Shown piece after piece: positions 8,485 to 17,058 of a stretch of DNA of 64,000 nt. Origin of the DNA: an uncultured Aquimonas sp. (GTDB taxonomy: Bacteria > Pseudomonadota > Gammaproteobacteria > Xanthomonadales > Xanthomonadaceae); assembly GCF_937888285.1 (NCBI RefSeq), contig NZ_CALART010000067.1, forward strand, positions 14,807 through 78,806, given 5' to 3'. Every line of letters begins with the position of its first letter. Positions within the stretch are counted from its first letter, which is position 1. Both the position numbers and the translations under genes were made by a program. The notes under the pieces are model-generated. The model did not search any database, was not told the DNA's origin, and saw only the letters and a program-made list of their open reading frames with translations.

Positions 8485-9339
8485 ATGACTACGCACAGCC
8501 CTGGCAACTTCCACAGCGCTGCCCAGGCTTCGACCCTGGGCAAGACGGTCGACTACGCCGACCACTACGACGCCTCGCGTCTGTTCCCGATTGCGCGCGC
8601 CGCCAAGCGCAGCGAGCTCGGCATTGAAGCACCGCTGCCGTTCGCGGGCGTCGACATCTGGAACGCCTGGGAGCTGTCCTGGCTGGATCCGCGCGGCAAG
8701 CCCAACGTCGCGATCGCCGAAATCCGGGTGCCGGCGGACTCGCCCTGCATCATCGAATCCAAGAGCTTCAAGCTGTACTTGAACGGCTTCAACCAGGAGC
8801 GCATCCACAGCCGCGAGGCCCTGCGCGAGCGCATCGCAGCCGACCTGTCACAGGCCGCGGGTGCGGCCGTGTCGGTGCGCTTGAAGTCGCTGGAGGAGGC
8901 CGCGGCCGAGCCCATGACCGAGCCGCCGGGTTTCTGTATTGATGATCTGGAACTCGATGCCGACATCGACTGCTACGGACCGCCGCGGCCCGGATTTCTG
9001 AGCGCGGGCAACGAGGTGGTCGAGGAGCTGCTGGTCTCGCGTCTGCTGAAATCCAACTGCCCGGTCACCGGCCAACCCGACTGGGCCAGCGTGCAGATCC
9101 GCTACCGCGGCCCGCGCATCGACCGCGAGGGCCTGCTGCGCTACCTCGTCTCCTTCCGCCGTCACGACGACTTCCACGAGCAGTGCGTCGAGCGCATCTT
9201 CGTCGACCTGATGCGCCGCTGTGCGCCGGAGCATCTGACGGTGCAGGCCCGCTACACGCGCCGCGGCGGGCTCGACATCAACCCCTGGCGGAGCACCCAG
9301 ACGGGCGAGCCGGGGAATGTGCGGGGGGCGCGGCAGTAG
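8485..9339 (+). CDS. queF: NADPH-dependent 7-cyano-7-deazaguanine (preQ0) reductase
   Basis: Reduces preQ0 to preQ1 in queuosine biosynthesis. At 284 residues it has the length of the long, two-domain E. coli-type QueF (282). The thioimide-forming cysteine and proton donor are visible as C192 and D199 in NCPVTGQPDW, two residues off the E. coli positions 190 and 197. The substrate-binding helix HEQCVERIFVDL is also present. The start at 8485 is set by the family N-terminus. No Shine-Dalgarno is seen, and TAGAAT (8472-8477) ends only 7 bases before ATG, which suggests a leaderless message. It is a single-gene unit transcribed away from the amidohydrolase gene. Confidence 0.96.
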   Translation: MTTHSPGNFHSAAQASTLGKTVDYADHYDASRLFPIARAAKRSELGIEAPLPFAGVDIWNAWELSWLDPRGKPNVAIAEIRVPADSPCIIESKSFKLYLNGFNQERIHSREALRERIAADLSQAAGAAVSVRLKSLEEAAAEPMTEPPGFCIDDLELDADIDCYGPPRPGFLSAGNEVVEELLVSRLLKSNCPVTGQPDWASVQIRYRGPRIDREGLLRYLVSFRRHDDFHEQCVERIFVDLMRRCAPEHLTVQARYTRRGGLDINPWRSTQTGEPGNVRGARQ

Positions 9340-9653
9340 GCAGTGGCTGCAGTCCGGGATCCGGCCGGGCACCCGCGAGGAGCGGGCGCGCTTGAACGAA
9401 ACGAGCAGCGCTTTGCGAATGACAGAGCAGGCTGTTGAAAGATCAGGCTGCTAGCTCTGCCAGGCATGGCCGGGACGACGACGCAAGGGCGTAAGCGATT
9501 GATTCGTCGTGAGGCGGTAGGGACCTGCGCCGGACCGCCGACTTGAAAAACTCCCCGGAAGGGAGTTTCTCAACACGCTGATGGAGCAGTGCGCCACAGA
9601 TCGACGCAGGCGCCGCCGCTGTGGTTCAGTGCGGGGCTCAGGGAGACACGACG
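9340..9653. other. Gap with degenerate repeat sequence, no gene seen
   Basis: 314 bases after queF. The left part (9427-9445) reads GAGCAGGCTGTTGAAAG. The right part contains the near-perfect palindrome TTGAAAAACTCCC/GGGAGTTTCTCAA (one mismatch, 9543-9573). These look like the worn ends of a small mobile or REP-like element. The last 30 bases lead into the ribosome site of the next gene. Confidence 0.35.
9543..9573. repeat. Imperfect palindrome, possible worn mobile-element end or terminator
   Basis: 13-bp arms with one mismatch around a CGGAA loop. It follows queF by about 200 bases. It could serve as a terminator, but the GCTGTTGAAAAACTCC style of sequence is also seen at the edges of small repeat elements. 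Confidence 0.35.
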
Positions 9654-10130
9654 ATGCGGAAGCTGATTCCTTTGCTGTTTGCATTGATGGCCGGCGCTGG
9701 CCTCGGGCTGTCGACATCGCGGGCCGTCGAGAACGGCGACTGCCAGATCGAGCTCAAGACCTGTCCGGTGTCGACCTACCATCACGTCGCCAAGTCCGAT
9801 CTCTGCTCCGACGAGACGAACGGCAAGGCCGGCACCTGCCGACCTGACTGGATGCCGCCGGATGCCCCCGAACTGGTCTGCTTTCCCTCCCTTCCGCGCG
9901 GCATGGACTGCGAGGTCTGGCCGCAGGGCAGTGCTCTGGTCTACCACTTCGTGACCCAGGGCAGCGTGCAGCCAAGCGTCAGCGGGACCACGTCTTCGCC
10001 CTACTACGCCTTCAGGTGCCCCGGCGTGGGATCGAGTGGTGTCGTCCAGATCACCGTGTCCGCGCCCTCTGGCACCTACACCTACGCTTCGATCCCGCTG
10101 GCCTGCACCGACAGCGGCTGGATCCAGTAG
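9654..10130 (+). CDS. Secreted Cys-rich protein of unknown function
   Basis: I do not recognise this 158-residue protein. It has a clear signal peptide (MRKLIPLLFALMAGAGLGLS, cleavage probably after residue 24), so it should be exported. The mature part has eight cysteines in KTCP, DLCSD, GTCRP, LVCFP, MDCEV and similar contexts, consistent with four disulfides, and a C-terminal half rich in Ser, Thr, Tyr and Val that looks like a beta-sandwich. The ATG at 9654 follows GGGAGA at 9641-9646. It stands alone between queF and the kinase gene, which ends convergently 133 bases further on. An orphan or lineage-specific gene is likely. Confidence 0.7.
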   Translation: MRKLIPLLFALMAGAGLGLSTSRAVENGDCQIELKTCPVSTYHHVAKSDLCSDETNGKAGTCRPDWMPPDAPELVCFPSLPRGMDCEVWPQGSALVYHFVTQGSVQPSVSGTTSSPYYAFRCPGVGSSGVVQITVSAPSGTYTYASIPLACTDSGWIQ

Positions 10131-10263
10131 CTGGCCCGGTGCGCTGACTGCGCGTCAGCCACTCTCCCGATCGCGCAGGTCGCTGGTGCGACTGGTCCGC
10201 GACGGTTCTCGCTGCACTGCGCTCACCGCGCACGCGCGGCCGCCGCCCACCCGCTGCGATCAA

Positions 10264-12801
10264 TCAGCTGCCCAGGCTCGCCTCGAGCGCGTCCAGCCGC
10301 CGGCGCAGACTGGCGCAGCGGGGCGTCATCGCCGAAGGCTCGAATTGGCAAGCCAGTGCTGGCTCGCCCAGCAGCAGGCGCAGCAGGGCTGCGCGTTCGC
10401 GGCGGTTGTACTCGCTGGCGATGCTGGCCTCGCGACTGGCCTCCTGCTCGCCGTCGATCACGGCGACGGCATCCTCGACGCGGTCGCCCACGACCAGTGC
10501 CCGCGCCAGCATGGTGCGCAAATGGACGGCGAGGGCCGATCGGCCATCGGAGCGCGCGGTCGCTGTCCGCTCCGCGCGCCGCAGAACCTGCTGGGCCTCG
10601 AGGATGGACTCGGGGCGGCCCGTGCGGACCAGGGCATTGCCCAGGTTGACCTGCAGCCGCAGATACAGCGAATCCTCCGCCCCCCGCAGGGCCAGCAGCA
10701 GGCGCGAGGCCTCGGCCAGGGCCTGCGCATTGCCGGCGTGGTCGTCCAGCGCCCCCAAGGCTTGGCCCGATCGGACGTGGACCATGGCGACCTGCAGGCT
10801 GTCGTCGCCGTAGAGTTCGGACATGCCCGACAGCAGGCGATCGCGCTCTTCGATCAGCGCCTTCCGGGTGGCCTCACTGGCCAGCAGAGGCAGGCGCTCC
10901 ATGCGGGTTTCCAGCACCCACGCGTGTGAGTCGGGCAGGGCGCCGCGCTGCCATTCCAGCAGTGCGTCCATGGCCTGCAGTGCATCCTCGCTGCGTCCCG
11001 CGCGCAGCAGCGCGTTCGCGCGCAGACGACGCAGCTCGGTAGCGAGCGAGTCCTCGGGACCGCGCTGGGCCAGCGCATCCAGCCCGGTCTCAACCGTGGC
11101 CAAGGCGTCCGTTGGGCGCCCGCGGCCGGTCAGCAGCCGGCCCTCCGCAAGCCGGTAGCCGGCATTGCGCGCGCCTCCTTCCTCGCGGTAAGCGGCGAGC
11201 AGGGCCTCCGCCTGGTCGAGCTGGTTGTCGCGGGCGGCGGCTGTGGCTGCCAGCAGGCGCAGCTCGTTGCGAAGTTCCGTGGCCGGCGCCGCTTCGAGGG
11301 CCTGCAGTCCTCGCTGAGCCAGCGCCAGGGCTTCGTCGTTGCGCAGGTACTCCAGTTCGATCCGCCCGATCAGGAACGCGAGCTCGGCGAAGGTGTCTGG
11401 CTCGCTGTGTTCCAGCACATCGATGCGCTGGGCGGCGGCCGCCATGATTTCGCGCGCGCCCACGAACTCCATGGAGCGGCGCGCCGGATCGGCCTGCAGG
11501 ATCGATTCCTGCAGCAGGCCCGACACCAGGCTGGCCCGATTGCGCTCGGCCAGCGCCGCGGCGCGCTGGCGCTCCGCCTCGATCAGGCTGGCGCGGAGCG
11601 AGAGCGCCCACCCCGAAAGCATTGCCACCGCCAGCGCCGCCGCCGCGAGTGCAGCACGGTGGCGGCGTGCGAACAGGCGGGCACGGTAAACGCGACCGGA
11701 AGGGCGCGCCAGTACCGGGTAGCCATCGAGCAAGCGACGCAGGTCGGCGGCCAGTGCATCCGCGCTGCCGTAGCGCTCTACCGGCGACTTGCGCAGGCAC
11801 TTTTGGACGACGGCCTCCAGATCGCGACTGATCCCTGGTCGATACGCCGCGACGGCGACGGTCGACAGTGGTGGCGGCTCCACGAACAGCAGCTGGCGCT
11901 CGATCTCGGTCGGCTTCAAACCGTCGAACGCCAGCGGATCACGGCCGCTGAGCAGTCGGTAGAGCAGGGCCCCCAGCGCATACACGTCAGTGGCAACGGT
12001 CACCTCGCCATGGCTCCAGTACTCGGGCGCGGTAATGCCGGGCGTGAGGAAGCGCTCCGCCGTGACGGTGGCCTGTACGCCGCCGATCGCGTCCATCCGC
12101 TTGGCGATGCCGAAGTCCAGCAGCTTCACCTGGCCGGCGTCAGTGACCAGCACGTTGGAGCACTTGATATCGCGATGCACGATCAGCCGCTCGTGGGCGT
12201 GTCCGACCGCACCGAGCAGCTGCAGGACGCGCTGCAGCAGGGCCTCGATCGATGGCCGCTGTCTCGCGACCCAGACGTCGATGCGGCATCCTCGCACCGC
12301 CTCCATCACCACCATCGGCCGACCGTCCGGCAGGGTGTCGGCATCGATGAAGCGGCAGATCGCGGGATGGTCGAGGCGCGCCAGGCTGCGCTGCTCGTCG
12401 AGGAAGCGTGACCGCGCCGCCGGGGAGTGCAGACGTTCCGACACCAGCTTGAGCGCTACCGGCGGCGCATCGACCGGGCCCTCGCGGCGGGCGAGGTAGA
12501 CCACGCCCATGCCGCCTTCACCGAGCTTGGCCTCAACGCGGTAGCCACCGATGCGCGCGGGCAGCTCCTCGCCGGCCGCGACCCGGGCTGCGCCGGCAAT
12601 GGCGGCATGCAGGTCTGCGGTGAAGTCGTCCTGGTCTTCGCCCTGCGCATCGGCCTCGAGCATCCGCCTCAGGCGACCAATCAGTTCAGGTGCGTCCTGC
12701 GCGCGCGCCGCCAGCCACTGCGATCGCACCTGCGGGTCAAGATCCAGTGCCTCGTTGAACAGCGCGTACAGGCGCCGGTCCGCTGCGGTGTCGACGCGCA
12801 T
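10264..12801 (-). CDS. Membrane Ser/Thr protein kinase with TPR-like C-terminal region
   Basis: An 845-residue Hanks-type kinase. Residues 86-355 form the kinase domain with P-loop GEGGMG (94-99), ATP-site K118, catalytic loop HRDIKCSN (209-216) and DFG (229-231), so it looks active. One membrane span at about 385-402 follows, and the rest is a long Ala/Leu/Arg-rich helical region of TPR type that would face the periplasm. The first 80 residues resemble the short helical head found on kinases coupled to ECF-type sigma factors. The gene begins 15 bases after the sigma factor gene on the same strand, so the two are almost surely an operon. The TPR region may sense a ligand or protein and the kinase may act on the sigma factor. 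Confidence 0.92.
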   Translation of the reverse strand: MRVDTAADRRLYALFNEALDLDPQVRSQWLAARAQDAPELIGRLRRMLEADAQGEDQDDFTADLHAAIAGAARVAAGEELPARIGGYRVEAKLGEGGMGVVYLARREGPVDAPPVALKLVSERLHSPAARSRFLDEQRSLARLDHPAICRFIDADTLPDGRPMVVMEAVRGCRIDVWVARQRPSIEALLQRVLQLLGAVGHAHERLIVHRDIKCSNVLVTDAGQVKLLDFGIAKRMDAIGGVQATVTAERFLTPGITAPEYWSHGEVTVATDVYALGALLYRLLSGRDPLAFDGLKPTEIERQLLFVEPPPLSTVAVAAYRPGISRDLEAVVQKCLRKSPVERYGSADALAADLRRLLDGYPVLARPSGRVYRARLFARRHRAALAAAALAVAMLSGWALSLRASLIEAERQRAAALAERNRASLVSGLLQESILQADPARRSMEFVGAREIMAAAAQRIDVLEHSEPDTFAELAFLIGRIELEYLRNDEALALAQRGLQALEAAPATELRNELRLLAATAAARDNQLDQAEALLAAYREEGGARNAGYRLAEGRLLTGRGRPTDALATVETGLDALAQRGPEDSLATELRRLRANALLRAGRSEDALQAMDALLEWQRGALPDSHAWVLETRMERLPLLASEATRKALIEERDRLLSGMSELYGDDSLQVAMVHVRSGQALGALDDHAGNAQALAEASRLLLALRGAEDSLYLRLQVNLGNALVRTGRPESILEAQQVLRRAERTATARSDGRSALAVHLRTMLARALVVGDRVEDAVAVIDGEQEASREASIASEYNRRERAALLRLLLGEPALACQFEPSAMTPRCASLRRRLDALEASLGS

Positions 12802-12816
12802 GGGGGCGCACCGAAC

Positions 12817-13371
12817 TCAGAGGTGATCGGCCAGCCACGCGCGCGAAAAGCGCCAGTGGCGGCCGACGGTGGCGGTGGAGACGCCCAGCGCCTCGGCGAT
12901 TTCCTCGCCCTGGTAGCCCGCGAACACCTTCAGTACGACGACCTGGGCACAGGCCGGATCGATCGCTGCCAGCCGGCTGAGCGCGGCGTCGAGCGCGGCT
13001 GCCGACTCGGGTCCTTGGGCAGGGTCCTGAGGTTCGACCTCGCCGAGTTCGATCGGGCTGCGCGCGACATCGCCGCCGCGCTTCTGGCTGGAGCGTCCGC
13101 GCAGATGGTCGATCAGGGTGTTGCGGATCAGCACGCTGGCGATCGCCATGAACTGCGAGCGGTCCTGCCATTGCGTGCCAGCATCGATCTGCAGGCGCTC
13201 GTAGGCGGAGTGCAGGAGGTCGGTCGGCTGCAGCGTGAGCGCATTGCCGCCGCGGTGGAGCTGACGCCGCGCCATATCCTTCAGAACCGGATACAGCGCC
13301 CCCATCAGAGCCTCGCGCGCATCGGGCTCGCCTGCGCTCCATCGTCTCAGTAGCTGGGTGATCTCATGCAT
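12817..13371 (-). CDS. ECF-type (ECF43-like) RNA polymerase sigma factor
   Basis: A 184-residue sigma-70 family protein with regions sigma-2 (about 10-85) and sigma-4 (about 125-180; AGYQGEEIAEALGVSTATVGRHWRFSRAWL). In sigma-2 the acidic DAED motif of ordinary ECF factors is replaced by QPTDLLHSAYERL. This is the hallmark of the PF07638 group that is switched on by a Ser/Thr kinase, as shown for EcfP/PknT of Vibrio and EcfK/PknS of Xanthomonas. There is no anti-sigma gene here, and the kinase gene follows after 15 bases, which fits phosphorylation control. The start at 13371 (MHEITQLLRRW) matches the family N-terminus; an upstream in-frame Met at 13416 is the alternative. Confidence 0.88.
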   Translation of the reverse strand: MHEITQLLRRWSAGEPDAREALMGALYPVLKDMARRQLHRGGNALTLQPTDLLHSAYERLQIDAGTQWQDRSQFMAIASVLIRNTLIDHLRGRSSQKRGGDVARSPIELGEVEPQDPAQGPESAAALDAALSRLAAIDPACAQVVVLKVFAGYQGEEIAEALGVSTATVGRHWRFSRAWLADHL

Positions 13372-13574
13372 GCCCGGCAGTGCTCGCAGAATGGAATGGG
13401 CAATCGACGTCGCCATGGGCGGCGCGCCACTCTACTGCCGGCGCAGCGGGGCTCCAAGCCGGCGGCTGATGCGCGGCGCGCGCGAAGCCTCGCGTAGACT
13501 TGCCAACGCGATCGCATCGAGCAGTCTGTTGCCGGCGTGGCGTCGCCGGAACCCGCAGCACCCGGAACCCTCCA

Positions 13575-14348
13575 ATGAAGAACAAGAACGAAATCGTTTC
13601 CAACTGGCTGCCGCGCTACACCGGCGTGGCGCTGGAAGACTTCGGCCAGCACGTGCTGCTGACCAACTTCGGCGGCTATCTGGATGTCTTCGCCAGGCTC
13701 ACTGGCGCCGAGATCGTCGGCCGCGACCGGCCCATGCCCAGCGCCACGCACGACGGCATCACCATGATCAATTTCGGCATGGGCAGCGCCAATGCGGCGA
13801 CGGTGATGGACCTGCTGTCCGCGTACTCGCCGAAGGCCGTGCTGTTCCTCGGCAAGTGCGGCGGCCTCAAGAAGAAGAACCAGCTCGGAGATCTGGTGCT
13901 GCCGATCGCAGCGATCCGCGGTGAGGGTACGTCCAACGACTACCTGCCGCCCGAGGTGCCGGCGCTGCCGGCCTTCGCCCTGCAGCGTGCGGTGTCGACC
14001 ATGATCCGCGACCTCGAGCACGACTACTGGACCGGCACGGTCTACACCACCAACCGGCGCGTCTGGGAGCACGACGACGAGTTCAAGGCCTACCTGCGCA
14101 AGCTGCGCTGCATGGCCATCGACATGGAGACCGCCACGGTGTTCGCGGCTGGCTTCGCCAACTCGATTCCTTCGGGCGCGCTGCTGCTGGTGTCGGACCA
14201 GCCGATGATCCCGGAAGGCGTGAAGACCGAGGCCTCGGACAAGGTGGTCAGCGCCAACTTCGTCGAGCGCCACATCCAGATCGGCATCGAAGCGCTGATG
14301 CTGGTGCGCCGCCACGGCAAGTCTGTCAAACACCTGCGCTTCGACTGA
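13575..14348 (+). CDS. amn: AMP nucleosidase, short form
   Basis: Splits AMP to adenine and ribose 5-phosphate. The 257-residue protein matches the short, single-domain AMP nucleosidases of the nucleoside phosphorylase fold. It shows a phosphate or ribose-loop region INFGMGSANAATVMDLL, a second loop FLGKCGGLKKKNQLGD, the MAIDMETATVF segment with the ribose-contacting Met-Glu pair, and VSDQPMIPEG near the end with the base-binding Asp. It lacks the N-terminal regulatory domain of E. coli Amn. It is divergent from the sigma factor gene and ends in a bidirectional terminator, so it is a single-gene unit. Confidence 0.9.
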   Translation: MKNKNEIVSNWLPRYTGVALEDFGQHVLLTNFGGYLDVFARLTGAEIVGRDRPMPSATHDGITMINFGMGSANAATVMDLLSAYSPKAVLFLGKCGGLKKKNQLGDLVLPIAAIRGEGTSNDYLPPEVPALPAFALQRAVSTMIRDLEHDYWTGTVYTTNRRVWEHDDEFKAYLRKLRCMAIDMETATVFAAGFANSIPSGALLLVSDQPMIPEGVKTEASDKVVSANFVERHIQIGIEALMLVRRHGKSVKHLRFD

Positions 14349-14370
14349 GGCAGGGCCGGACACAGAGCGA

Positions 14371-14394
14371 AAAGGCCGCCCTCGGGCGGCCTTT
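14371..14394. terminator. Bidirectional terminator, amn / lipoprotein gene
   Basis: Perfect 10-bp stem AAAGGCCGCC/GGCGGCCTTT with CTCG loop, AAA before and TTT after. It serves the convergent stops at 14348 (+) and 14417 (-). Confidence 0.8.
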
Positions 14395-14416
14395 GTGCAT
14401 CAGGCGAGCCCGCGGT

Positions 14417-14767
14417 TCACTGGCCTTCGAGCAGGAAACTGAAGGCGATGACGTCGGGCTGCTCCTGGCCTTCCGAGAAGCGCGTGCGGCACAGGAAATC
14501 CTGACGGGTCGGGGTGCCCTGTTCGCTGTCGATGCTGGCGACCAGGCGGAGTTCGAACACGCCGTCTTCCAGCGACTTCAACGACTCGCGGCTGGCCGCC
14601 GTGTCGATCTTGAAGCTGCCCTTCTGCGTGTCGCTATAGGTTCGACTGCGATCGGTGGCTTCGCGCGCCGAGCTGGAGCAGGCGTCGAGGCTGAGATTTT
14701 CGCGGCTGGCCCCGCAGCCGGCCAGCAGAAGGGCGAGGGTGGGTGCAACGAACAGCAGTGGGCGCAT
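14417..14767 (-). CDS. Small predicted lipoprotein, unknown function
   Basis: A 116-residue protein with a lipoprotein signal (LALLLAGC; the lipidated Cys is C18), so it is likely anchored to the inner or outer membrane. After the lipobox come a short Ser-rich stretch (LDACSSSAREATDRSRTYSD) and a beta-rich second half ending in DVIAFSFLLEGQ. I do not recognise the family. The start at 14767 is chosen for the lipobox; the longer opening to 14869 adds a non-signal-like head. It faces amn across a shared terminator, and the 287 bases upstream hold no gene that I can support. Confidence 0.7.
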   Translation of the reverse strand: MRPLLFVAPTLALLLAGCGASRENLSLDACSSSAREATDRSRTYSDTQKGSFKIDTAASRESLKSLEDGVFELRLVASIDSEQGTPTRQDFLCRTRFSEGQEQPDVIAFSFLLEGQ

Positions 14768-15054
14768 GGGCAATCCGGGGGCTGGGTTGACTGCTCTAAA
14801 GCGGTCGGGGGCCGGCACACAGTAGCGTGCTGTCCCCTTGATGGCTCTGGATTCTGTGAGCGGACACACAGATTTTCAAGCGTGAAGCCAATGCCCTGCA
14901 TTCGCGATGCGCGCCTGCCGGCAGCTCGGCCCGCCCAGCGCGGCCCGTCTGCCGCAGTGAACGCGGTGGCCGAGAGCGCCGGCGACCTCGCGCGGGCGAC
15001 GTCGGCCAGGGCGGTCCGGAGAAACGCCGGGCACGGACACGTGCCCCCGTGCAC

Positions 15055-15984
15055 TCAGTAGCGCGGCACGCTCGGGTCGATCTGCTGCGACCAGGCCTCG
15101 ATGCCGCCTTCGACATTGAACAGCTTGCGGAAGCCTTGGCCGCGGAAGTGCTCGGCCGCGCGTGCGCTGGACACGCCGTGGTGGCAGAGGAAGGCCAGCT
15201 CGGTGTCCTTGGGCAGGGCTTCAAGCTCGGCCACGGTGCTTTCGTCCAGCACCTTGTGCGGGTGCGGGAACCGGGCGAACTCGCGATCGGCGGCCGGTCG
15301 CACGTCGATCACCATGATGTCGCCGGCCGCCACGCGTGCGGCCAGTTCCTGCACGCTCAGCGGCTGCACCGGCGCAGGTGCGTTCGGGTTGCGGATGGCG
15401 AGGCCGGCACCGCGCACATCCTCGACCCAGTCGATCTCCAGGCCCTTGGCGCGCTGTGCGGAGGCCAGGTCGAAGTGCACGCGGATGCCTTCGGACTCCG
15501 ACACGATCTCGCCGCCGGCGGCAGGCTTCAGCTGGAACTGCGCGTTGAAGCGCGGATCGATGGCCATGTGCAGCTCAAGCCCGGCGCCGCTGTCGGCCAT
15601 GGCCGAGCGGATCGCCTCAGCGGCCTTGGGCGTGATCGTGATGGCCGGCGGCGTGCGGTCGGGCGGGGCCACGCCGAACAGACCGTGCAGCTCGCCGGAA
15701 TTCAGCATGCCCTCGATGATGTCGCTGCCGCCGACCAGCTCGCCGTCGACATAGAGCTGCGGGATCGTCGGCCAGCTGCCGAAGATCTTGATGCCTTCGC
15801 GGATCTCCCCGTCTTCGAGCACGTCGACGGTGTGGAAGGTCTCGATGACACCCTGCAGGGCGCCTACCGCCTTGGCCGAAAAGCCGCAGCGCGGCGCCTG
15901 GGCATTGCCCTTCATGAACAGCACCACGCGGTGCTCGGACAGCAGGCTTTCGATGCGGGTGCGCAGGGCGGGATCGAGCGACAT
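15055..15984 (-). CDS. Grx4-type glutaredoxin / degenerate A-type / rhodanese fusion
   Basis: A 309-residue three-part protein. Residues 1-105 are a monothiol glutaredoxin with the [2Fe-2S] ligand motif RCGFS (C33) and WPTIPQLYVDGELVGGSDI. Residues about 112-205 follow the IscA/HesB pattern (ITPKAAEAIRSAM, then IDWVEDVRGAGLAIRNPNA), but the three cluster-binding cysteines of IscA are absent. Residues about 210-309 are a rhodanese domain with the active-site loop LCHHGVSSAR (C267). A role in iron-sulfur cluster trafficking or sulfur transfer in the cytosol is inferred. The ATG at 15984 follows GGAC-rich sequence, and GGAG is visible at 8-11 bases. Similar glutaredoxin-rhodanese fusions occur in Xanthomonadaceae. 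Confidence 0.88.
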   Translation of the reverse strand: MSLDPALRTRIESLLSEHRVVLFMKGNAQAPRCGFSAKAVGALQGVIETFHTVDVLEDGEIREGIKIFGSWPTIPQLYVDGELVGGSDIIEGMLNSGELHGLFGVAPPDRTPPAITITPKAAEAIRSAMADSGAGLELHMAIDPRFNAQFQLKPAAGGEIVSESEGIRVHFDLASAQRAKGLEIDWVEDVRGAGLAIRNPNAPAPVQPLSVQELAARVAAGDIMVIDVRPAADREFARFPHPHKVLDESTVAELEALPKDTELAFLCHHGVSSARAAEHFRGQGFRKLFNVEGGIEAWSQQIDPSVPRY

Positions 15985-16102
15985 GGCGGTGGTCCTGGAG
16001 GGGCGACAGACCGCGCAGTTTAGCCGCTCCCGGATGAGCACGGCCTGCAGGCGCCGTGGGATTTCCTTTCCGGCTGATCCGGATCAAGCCCGCGCGGCGG
16101 CC

Positions 16103-16966
16103 TCAGGCGGCCTGCTTCAGCGCACGCAGGACCACGTCCGAGGCCTCGCTCGACAGCGAGGCGAAGGCGAGGCCGGCAGCCGGCGACGCCAGCACTGAGG
16201 ACGCGTCGACCCGACCGATGCGGCTGCGGTGCTCGCTCCAATGCAGCAGCTCCATCCGCCCTTCCTCGTCCTCGGTCAGCGCCGTGCAGTGCTCGACCCA
16301 GTCGCCGTCGTTGAGGTAGACCACGCCATCAATCTCGCGCACGCCGCCAAAGTGGATGTGGCCGCAGATGTGTCCGTCGACGCCGTGCTCGCGCGCCGCC
16401 GCCGCCACCCGCGCCTCGTACTGGCGGATGTAGAGCAGGGCCTGGGCGATCCGCGACTTGGTGATGATCGACAGCGGCAGATAGGCGAGACGCAGCTGCC
16501 GGCGCAGGCGATTGAAGTTGCGGTTGGCCCACAGCATCAGGCGGTGCGCGGAGTCGCCGACCCGGGTCAGCCAGCTGCGTCCGATGTGCTCGGGATCGAA
16601 CTCGTCGCCGTGCGCGACCCGGTAGCGTCGGCCGTCGGCGGCGACGTGGATCGCGTTCCACTCGACCTCGATGCCGCCGATGCGCTGCCCGCACAGGGCG
16701 CGCAGCGGCGCATCGTGGTTACCCGGCAGGTAGACGACCCGGGTGCCGCGGCGCGCGATCTCGACAAGCTCGACCAGGATCGCGCTGTGGCTGGGCGGCC
16801 AGTACAGGCGCTGCACCAGCGCCTCCAGGTCGACGATGTCGCCGACGAGGTAGAGCGTCTCGCAGCGCACGCTGCGCAGGAAATCCAGCAGATACGCAGC
16901 CTGACAATCCGGTGTTCCCAAGTGCACATCGGAAACGAAGATGCTGCGGAAGCGAAGCGTCGACAT
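16103..16966 (-). CDS. LpxH-like UDP-2,3-diacylglucosamine diphosphatase family phosphoesterase
   Basis: A 287-residue calcineurin-like metallophosphoesterase. All five metal motifs are visible: SDVHLG (12-17), GDIVD (about 42-46), GNHD (about 81-84), a HGDEFD segment, and GHIHFG (about 200-205). The HGDEFD and NRNFNRLRRQL stretches match the LpxH2/UDP-diacylglucosamine pyrophosphatase-like group that would make lipid X in lipid A synthesis. The length exceeds E. coli LpxH (240) by an extra C-terminal tail of about 50 residues. Whether it is the lipid A enzyme or a related phosphatase acting elsewhere cannot be settled here. Upstream is a repeat-rich gap. Confidence 0.82.
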   Translation of the reverse strand: MSTLRFRSIFVSDVHLGTPDCQAAYLLDFLRSVRCETLYLVGDIVDLEALVQRLYWPPSHSAILVELVEIARRGTRVVYLPGNHDAPLRALCGQRIGGIEVEWNAIHVAADGRRYRVAHGDEFDPEHIGRSWLTRVGDSAHRLMLWANRNFNRLRRQLRLAYLPLSIITKSRIAQALLYIRQYEARVAAAAREHGVDGHICGHIHFGGVREIDGVVYLNDGDWVEHCTALTEDEEGRMELLHWSEHRSRIGRVDASSVLASPAAGLAFASLSSEASDVVLRALKQAA

Positions 16967-17058
16967 GCGCGAGCCCGTGCGGCGGCGTTGCGCCAGTCTG
17001 CGCGGGCGATCGGGTCAGTAGCGTTGCGGGGGTGTGACGCTGGGGTTGCTTGAGAGCC

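Noticed and set aside
9427..9580. Intact insertion sequence
   Set aside because: No transposase frame is present in the short interval; only terminal-like repeats remain.
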